Origin: Branchiostoma floridae
Taxonomy: Eukaryota > Chordata > Leptocardii > Amphioxiformes > Branchiostomatidae
Direction of reading: 5' to 3'
Assembly (NCBI RefSeq): GCF_000003815.2
Contig: NC_049987.1
Location: 9,133,100 to 9,197,099, forward strand
Length of the DNA stretch: 64,000 nt
Position 1 is the first letter of the stretch. Every line of letters begins with the position of its first letter. The position numbers and the translations under genes are program-made. The notes beneath the pieces were generated by a model that worked only from the letters and a program-made list of their open reading frames with translations, was not told the DNA's origin and made no database searches. Positions 63,901-64,000 of this stretch are shown here, piece by piece.

Positions 63901-64000
63901 CTGATATTTTTCACAGTAATATGCTTTAATTCAGCGCATTACAAGATTCAAAATGGTACTGATTGGAACAACTTCAAAACACAGTGACAGTTGGAGGAAA
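18845..64000 (+). CDS. STXBP5: tomosyn (syntaxin-binding protein 5), 5' 19 exons, incomplete at the 3' end
   Basis: Tomosyn binds syntaxin and SNAP-25 through a C-terminal R-SNARE motif and restrains vesicle priming; the protein is cytosolic and WD40-rich. Exons: 18845-18964, 19089-19186, 42381-42462, 43247-43347, 44650-44784, 47242-47305, 49172-49255, 49800-50002, 51103-51257, 52173-52245, 52778-52928, 53758-53825, 54375-54415, 54720-54925, 55725-55913, 59077-59201, 59593-59782, 61150-61221 and 61655-61826. All phases agree and give 776 codons plus one base. The protein starts MKKFNFKKVLDGLT, matching the vertebrate start. Diagnostic blocks are TVRHGFPYQP, LHLWNLRQKRPAILHSLK, SGYVINWNKAIEL, PVTCCTYYADCP and SYPEIIITGHADGSLKFWD. 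Residues 1 to about 520 are propeller 1 and the LLGL-type region. From about 528 come the Pro/Ser-rich insert, propeller 2 start and variable linker. The rest of propeller 2 and the SNARE motif lie past the window. Tomosyn-1 and -2 cannot be distinguished here. Confidence 0.96.
19089..19186 (+). CDS. STXBP5: tomosyn exon 2
   Basis: TVRHGFPYQP to GSIR plus CT. The donor is the weak-looking GTATCC at 19187. It restores L-F-G with exon 3 (CT + A). The better-looking GTAGAT at 19233 would shift exon 3 into a frame that stops within the exon. Confidence 0.88.
21387..21486. other. assembly gap (100 N)
   Basis: Exactly 100 N, the usual placeholder for a gap of unknown size. The true length of intron 2 is therefore uncertain. 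Confidence 0.99.
22838..23173 (+). mobile_element. hAT-like MITE, copy 1 (CACCTGCAT...GCAGGTA family)
   Basis: Rich in paired TGCAGGTA and TACCTGCA words. It shares an order of blocks with the inverted copy at 45167-45487, including TGCAGGTATTTCTG, CTACCTGCACCTAACCTG and TATACATAAATGTTCT. Confidence 0.7.
24139..24295 (+). repeat. SINE body fragment
   Basis: CCTTTGGGACAGGCATTTAAC followed by CACCTGGGTGTAAAAT and GTGGGTGCCTG has the same word order as the SINE at 24650-24850. Confidence 0.4.
24650..24850 (+). repeat. tRNA-derived SINE
   Basis: A box-B-like GGTCACGAGTCTAATTC is followed by CCTTGGAAAGGCACTTAACAC, CACTCCACCCAGGTGTAAAA and TGGGTACTTG. The same blocks appear inverted at about 44850-45010. 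Confidence 0.55.
27735..29080. mobile_element. 1.35-kb DNA element with TACAGTCAAACCTG terminal inverted repeats
   Basis: Left end TACAGTCAAACCTGTATATG; right end GGTAGACCAGGTTTGACTGTA. Next to each end are GTGGTC-rich words in opposite orientation. The interior has higher GC, CCAATCAGAG words near 28477 and 28557, and a minus-strand open frame at 28258-27899. A short relative is at 51313-51493. The superfamily is not clear from the ends alone. Confidence 0.7.
27899..28258 (-). CDS. hypothetical 119-aa frame inside the TACAGTCAAACCTG element
   Basis: It starts MSPTEKENNVAFFWSHKNKT and contains a Cys/His cluster: GCKRCAG, then EYFVCHKGHREY and LCQHAAN, possibly zinc-binding. The first 85 or so residues look protein-like. 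The last part overlaps a pyrimidine-rich TTTTTCTTTTTCAG that looks like a splice acceptor, so the true frame may end earlier by splicing. I do not recognise the protein. It is probably element-encoded or a captured first exon. Confidence 0.3.
   Translation of the reverse strand: MSPTEKENNVAFFWSHKNKTPAKKKPATFSDHNDYVLGKNVRGCKRCAGVQPRETSVIEYFVCHKGHREYEKKLCQHAANYSRTIATVFLFQIILMKEIRYFSCAGFYTFLRNSTQVLK
29093..29304 (+). mobile_element. 212-bp MITE, copy 2
   Basis: TACTGTAAATGCATTTAAG at the left and CTGTATTTACAGTA at the right. It has TTCGCGG and CCGCGAA words in both orientations. Same length as copy 1 at 13367. This copy keeps more intact CpG (TTCGCGG where copy 1 has TTTGCGG), so it is probably younger. 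Confidence 0.88.
32045..33751 (+). mobile_element. non-autonomous element with internal tandem repeats, copy 2
   Basis: It begins AACTAGAAAGGCCGACATTT, like copy 1, and ends in a hairpin (33713-33751: ATTTCACCATACC...GGTATGGCTGAAAT). Two tandem blocks lie inside: one of about 120-137 bp units at 32150-32880 (AGAATGGACTCTTCC words), and the 162-bp family shared with copy 1 at about 33100-33560. A GAAA-rich stretch precedes the end hairpin. No protein is encoded. Confidence 0.8.
32150..32880. repeat. tandem repeat, units of about 120-137 bp
   Basis: Words such as AGAATGGACTCTTCCAGCAC, ATAGACCAGTCCAAAAATAC and AAATCCCCCCTCC recur five or six times in order. The minus-strand frames here only translate the repeat. 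Confidence 0.8.
35759..36509. mobile_element. hAT-like non-autonomous element
   Basis: Left end CAGGCCTCGAAATAC; right end TTAATTCGAGCCCTG. Subterminal GGTTGCGC(A/C) words are inverted between the two sides (GGTTGCGCAGG and GTTGCGCC against CTTGCGCA). The centre carries AAAATGGCGGCT and CTCGCGA-type words. No transposase frame is seen. Confidence 0.65.
37850..37990 (+). repeat. tRNA-derived SINE-like sequence
   Basis: GGTTCGATCCCGGGA at about 37891 is a near-perfect tRNA box B. A degenerate box A (CCACGGCTAGCTTAGATGGG) lies 28 bases before it. The acceptor stem does not close, so this is not scored as a tRNA gene. Confidence 0.4.
42381..42462 (+). CDS. STXBP5: tomosyn exon 3
   Basis: Encodes FGRPGVDCHVMHDNDAAVLQ and on to LVNE after an ATGCAG acceptor, ending at GTAGGT. 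It continues propeller 1 after a 23-kb intron. Phase 2 in, 0 out. Confidence 0.93.
43247..43347 (+). CDS. STXBP5: tomosyn exon 4
   Basis: Encodes GALVSVCSDDSLHLWNL and RQKRPAILHSLK. LHLWNL is a WD40 strand. Donor GTGGGT at 43348, phase 2 out. Confidence 0.95.
44650..44784 (+). CDS. STXBP5: tomosyn exon 5
   Basis: Encodes (R)ITYCHLPFQSKWLYIGTERG to VINWNKAIEL, with donor GTGAGT. Strongly matches vertebrate tomosyn propeller 1. Confidence 0.95.
44850..45010 (-). repeat. SINE, inverted copy
   Basis: Read on the minus strand: GACTAGGGTTCGAATCTGTT (box B), then GCCTAGGAAAAAAGCACTTAA and CTCCACTTTCCTCAG. This is the same block order as the SINE at 24650-24850. Confidence 0.55.
45167..45487 (-). 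mobile_element. hAT-like MITE, copy 2
   Basis: Ends AGGGCTCAAAAG (45169) and TTTTGAGCCCTG (45487) are inverted repeats. Internal blocks match the copy at 22838-23173 in reverse orientation. A third, partial copy lies at about 63750-63850. Confidence 0.75.
45801..46265 (-). pseudogene. possible degraded coding fragment, unidentified
   Basis: Two consecutive minus-strand open frames (46265-46032 and 46010-45801) are in the same register, separated by a stop. The peptide (for example RLRFWQPHCQYPFNVHPLIL and KLFCVKIYLSKHDTTEVEAN) looks more protein-like than typical intron translation. I cannot assign a family. Confidence 0.2.
47242..47305 (+). CDS. STXBP5: tomosyn exon 6
   Basis: Encodes (L)SQRTHPGPVVSLSDNPTDSS and K. 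The HPGPVV block is characteristic. Donor GTGAGC. Confidence 0.93.
47607..48211. mobile_element. MITE with ACCGTATATTCTCGAATAAAG ends
   Basis: ACCGTATATTCTCGAATAAA at the left and TTTATTCGAGAATATACGGT at the right form perfect terminal inverted repeats of about 20 bp, with GTACGCAC and GTGTGTAC just inside. Internal GGGGTGCGTACTTTA words recur. No protein is encoded. Confidence 0.85.
48418..49033. mobile_element. hAT-like element with another element nested in it
   Basis: Outer ends CAGGGTTTGAAATTC (48418) and ATTTCAAGCCCCG (49033) are imperfect inverted repeats. Inside, 48541-48788 has its own ends CAGGGTTGTAGCCAGC and GCTGGCTACAACTG. Confidence 0.6.
49172..49255 (+). CDS. STXBP5: tomosyn exon 7
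   Basis: Encodes LLIGFETGMIVQWDLKTKAA to YACEQ, a WD40 blade, 28 codons, phase 0 on both sides. Its 3' end is partly duplicated in intron 8. Confidence 0.95.
49329..49396. repeat. microsatellite (TA)n then (GA)n
   Basis: A TATATATA run followed by GAGAGAGAGAGAAAGAAAGAGAG in tomosyn intron 7. Confidence 0.9.
49800..50002 (+). CDS. STXBP5: tomosyn exon 8
   Basis: Encodes TLHSLAWHHEGKQFMCSHSD, then LTVWNYRSP. The acceptor is the CAG ending at 49799. The TAG at 49794-49796 would add one Gln not present in the vertebrate alignment. Phase 2 out. Confidence 0.92.
50322..50351. repeat. (AAAC)n microsatellite
   Basis: About seven copies of AAAC in tomosyn intron 8. Confidence 0.9.
50490..50585 (+). 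repeat. partial duplicate of the exon 7/intron 7 junction
   Basis: GGGAGTATAGAATGATATGCATATGAACAGGTAG..., then GTGGGTCAAAAGTCAC and GTTAGACAATTATTATGA. These match the end of exon 7 and the start of intron 7 (about 49230-49330) with small indels. A second shared block, 50349-50475, resembles 46585-46725. Confidence 0.8.
50838..51064. mobile_element. MITE with AGGTGCACTCTCGCT ends
   Basis: AAGGTGCACTCTCGCTACACTTG at the left and CAGTGAGAGTGCACGTT at the right are inverted repeats. TGTCACTGCAGGGTT and AACCCCGCAGTGACG lie inside in opposite orientation. It ends 39 bp before exon 9. Confidence 0.75.
51103..51257 (+). CDS. STXBP5: tomosyn exon 9
   Basis: Encodes (G)DPFIVFSDGLPYERSGRRPC, then ITVMQGKSVTVLEMEY. 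Start of the LLGL-type region. Donor GTACGT. Confidence 0.94.
51313..51493. mobile_element. short element related to the TACAGTCAAACCTG family
   Basis: TACAGCCAAAACTGCCCAAG and AGAAGACCACTC at the left; TCTCTTGTACAGGTTTGACTG at the right. These ends resemble those of the 27735-29080 element. Confidence 0.6.
52173..52245 (+). CDS. STXBP5: tomosyn exon 10
   Basis: Encodes (D)FQDPYAIIVLLENDLVVIDL to TTPG, with donor GTGAGC. The LLGL-type region continues. Confidence 0.94.
52778..52928 (+). CDS. STXBP5: tomosyn exon 11
   Basis: Encodes YPCFQNPYPMDLHESPVTCC, then YYADCP and a basic end QQKKTGFSDK. Donor GTAACA, phase 0 out. Confidence 0.95.
53758..53825 (+). CDS. STXBP5: tomosyn exon 12
   Basis: Encodes NWPVKGGEWGTSTCSYPEII to ITG. 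Matches the vertebrate SYPEIIITG block. Phase 2 out. Confidence 0.94.
54375..54415 (+). CDS. STXBP5: tomosyn exon 13 (41 nt)
   Basis: Encodes HADGSLKFWDASA, a WD40 strand. It is the shortest exon seen, and both phases match its neighbours. Confidence 0.93.
54720..54925 (+). CDS. STXBP5: tomosyn exon 14
   Basis: Encodes (V)TLQLLYKLRTSKIFEK, then EYEEDPFAIVKIAMCC and GTSGHVIVYRYNK. Completes propeller 1. Donor GTAAGT. Confidence 0.95.
54967..55238. mobile_element. inverted-repeat element with CTGAAGAAG...CACCGAAAC motif
   Basis: Two arms of about 100 bp face each other. The left contains ACACCAACGTTTTGGTGACC and CTGTCACCTTCTTCGG; the right contains CCCTGAAGAAGTTGACAGG, CATCACCGAAACATTGGTG and TTGTGAATAAAGC-type words. 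A solo arm is at 58885-59006. Confidence 0.75.
55725..55913 (+). CDS. STXBP5: tomosyn exon 15
   Basis: Encodes TLEIALVYEVDDLDSPDTDQ, then a Pro/Ser/Gly-rich stretch, ending GSPLLK. The low-complexity part matches the Pro/Ser-rich insert of vertebrate tomosyn. Phase 0 on both sides. Confidence 0.94.
56040..56115 (+). repeat. tRNA-like SINE head
   Basis: GGCCTAGTGGTTTCACTGCTGG (box A-like) and GGGTTTGATCCCGGGTG (box B-like) lie about 40 bases apart. The stems do not close into a full tRNA. Confidence 0.45.
57500..57840. repeat. tandem repeat, about 128-bp unit, three copies
   Basis: (A/G)TG(C/T)TGA(A/C)(A/G)T(G/A)AT...GTGACA...CTGTTTCAG(A/C)G recurs near 57512, 57642 and 57770. The second and third copies are closest. 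Confidence 0.75.
58885..59006 (+). repeat. solo arm of the CTGAAGAAG repeat family
   Basis: GCAGTACAATGTGAACCAGTC, then GCTCTGAAGAAGGTGACAGA, CTGTCACCAAAATGTTGGT and AGAATCTCTTTATTCAGT match the right arm of the element at 54967-55238. Confidence 0.8.
59077..59201 (+). CDS. STXBP5: tomosyn exon 16
   Basis: Encodes VKSGPQKMVPGYQVDLCAQL, then QILCLAINSLYGL. Start of propeller 2. Donor GTAAGT. Confidence 0.94.
59593..59782 (+). CDS. STXBP5: tomosyn exon 17
   Basis: Encodes (L)MAFGNMQGLAIVDIIQKTTL, then LYGSADPYTRTQPRSPQRKK and AVEQ. The last 24 codons resemble exon 18. The donor GTATGAG is followed at once by a minisatellite. Confidence 0.94.
59788..60138 (+). repeat. 27-bp minisatellite, 13 copies
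   Basis: The unit AGATAAAGTTTTTAACTTGT+GTTTAGA is repeated for 351 bp, exactly 13 units. There are few variants (AGATTAAG, GTTGTTAAC, GTTTATAAC, GCGTTTAG). It starts 5 bp after the 3' end of exon 17. Confidence 0.95.
60139..61149 (+). other. remainder of tomosyn intron 17
   Basis: AT-rich intron between the minisatellite and exon 18. I see nothing further in it. Confidence 0.7.
61150..61221 (+). CDS. STXBP5: tomosyn exon 18, probable alternative exon
   Basis: 72 nt, phase 0 on both sides, with acceptor TCCACAG and donor GTGGGA. Encodes LQSPQRRKPLKALSKLGESE and IGEQ. Twelve of 24 residues match the last 24 of exon 17 without gaps. Skipping it keeps the frame and gives the vertebrate-like order, so it may be spliced alternatively. 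It falls in the linker where vertebrate tomosyn is variably spliced. Confidence 0.72.
61655..61826 (+). CDS. STXBP5: tomosyn exon 19 (basic linker)
   Basis: Encodes ERCRSPTTERDESNGVCLSP, then a very basic run (RKKLADIKRNRNQPRPR) and SMEGNGGD plus G. The RCRSPT start matches vertebrate RCKSPT. Acceptor CTAAG, donor GTAAGT, phase 1 out. The next exon must start with two bases of a codon. Confidence 0.88.
63165..63427 (+). repeat. two-copy tandem repeat, 134-bp period
   Basis: TGTAC(C/T)TCCTACTTTT(G/A)CCC starts at 63165 and 63299. Both copies continue through CAGTCAACTCAGGCCATC to GTTAATGTGGTT. Confidence 0.88.
63524..63577 (+). repeat. two-copy 27-bp direct repeat
   Basis: ACATATTCAGGGCTCAACCC+ACAA(A/T)GT occurs twice in tandem. 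Confidence 0.93.
63581..63726. repeat. foldback repeat (AGGATATATGAGAA ends)
   Basis: AGGATATATGAGAA...AACCAGCAGGTACTTA at the left is inverted at the right as TAAGTACCTGCTGGTT...TTCTCATATATCCT. The loop is about 60 bases. Confidence 0.85.

Larger units (their letters stand above)
61827..64000 (+). other. tomosyn intron 19 (continues past the window)
   Basis: No stretch matches the expected next part of tomosyn in the required phase. Repeats at 63165-63427, 63524-63577 and 63581-63726 are listed separately. Confidence 0.65.

Overview
This window is animal nuclear DNA. It has short coding exons with GT-AG introns, introns of up to 23 kb, and dense miniature transposons, SINE-like pieces and minisatellites. 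The two clearest proteins are close to their vertebrate orthologues without being vertebrate, and the repeat style (many TIR elements, frequent TACATGTA words) fits a cephalochordate such as Branchiostoma. That placement is inference. A run of 100 N (21387-21486) marks a scaffold gap.

Layout: (1) 1-175, + strand: the last 57 codons of an unidentified gene that begins before the window. (2) 1462-4352, - strand: a complete six-exon gene for a secreted C45/AAT-type N-terminal-nucleophile hydrolase, 406 aa, in the Drosophila Tan family. (3) 6340-18338, - strand: a complete six-exon MRI1 gene (methylthioribose-1-phosphate isomerase, 358 aa, methionine salvage). Its first intron is 8.7 kb and full of repeats. 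(4) 18845 to beyond 64000, + strand: the first 19 exons of tomosyn (STXBP5 family), about 776 codons. They cover the first WD40 beta-propeller, the LLGL-type region, the start of the second propeller and the variable linker. The rest of propeller 2 and the C-terminal R-SNARE motif lie past the window edge. All exon joins were checked by reading frame and splice phase.

MRI1 and tomosyn are head to head with 506 bp between their start codons. That interval contains a perfect TCTCGCGAGA palindrome, so it is the likely shared promoter. The genes have no obvious metabolic link: one is housekeeping sulfur recycling, the other regulates SNARE-mediated secretion. Sharing is probably architectural.

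The most unusual non-coding structures are: an array of about 20 near-identical perfect or near-perfect palindromes (CAGCACTGG/CCAGTGCTG) bounded by inverted TATACAAAAGTAACG ends at 16.8-17.9 kb; two long elements (14.1-15.1 and 32.0-33.75 kb) whose left end and both arms of the right-end hairpin change together between copies; a 72-nt tomosyn exon that looks like a duplicate of the 3' part of the preceding exon; and a 13 x 27-bp minisatellite starting 5 bp inside an intron.
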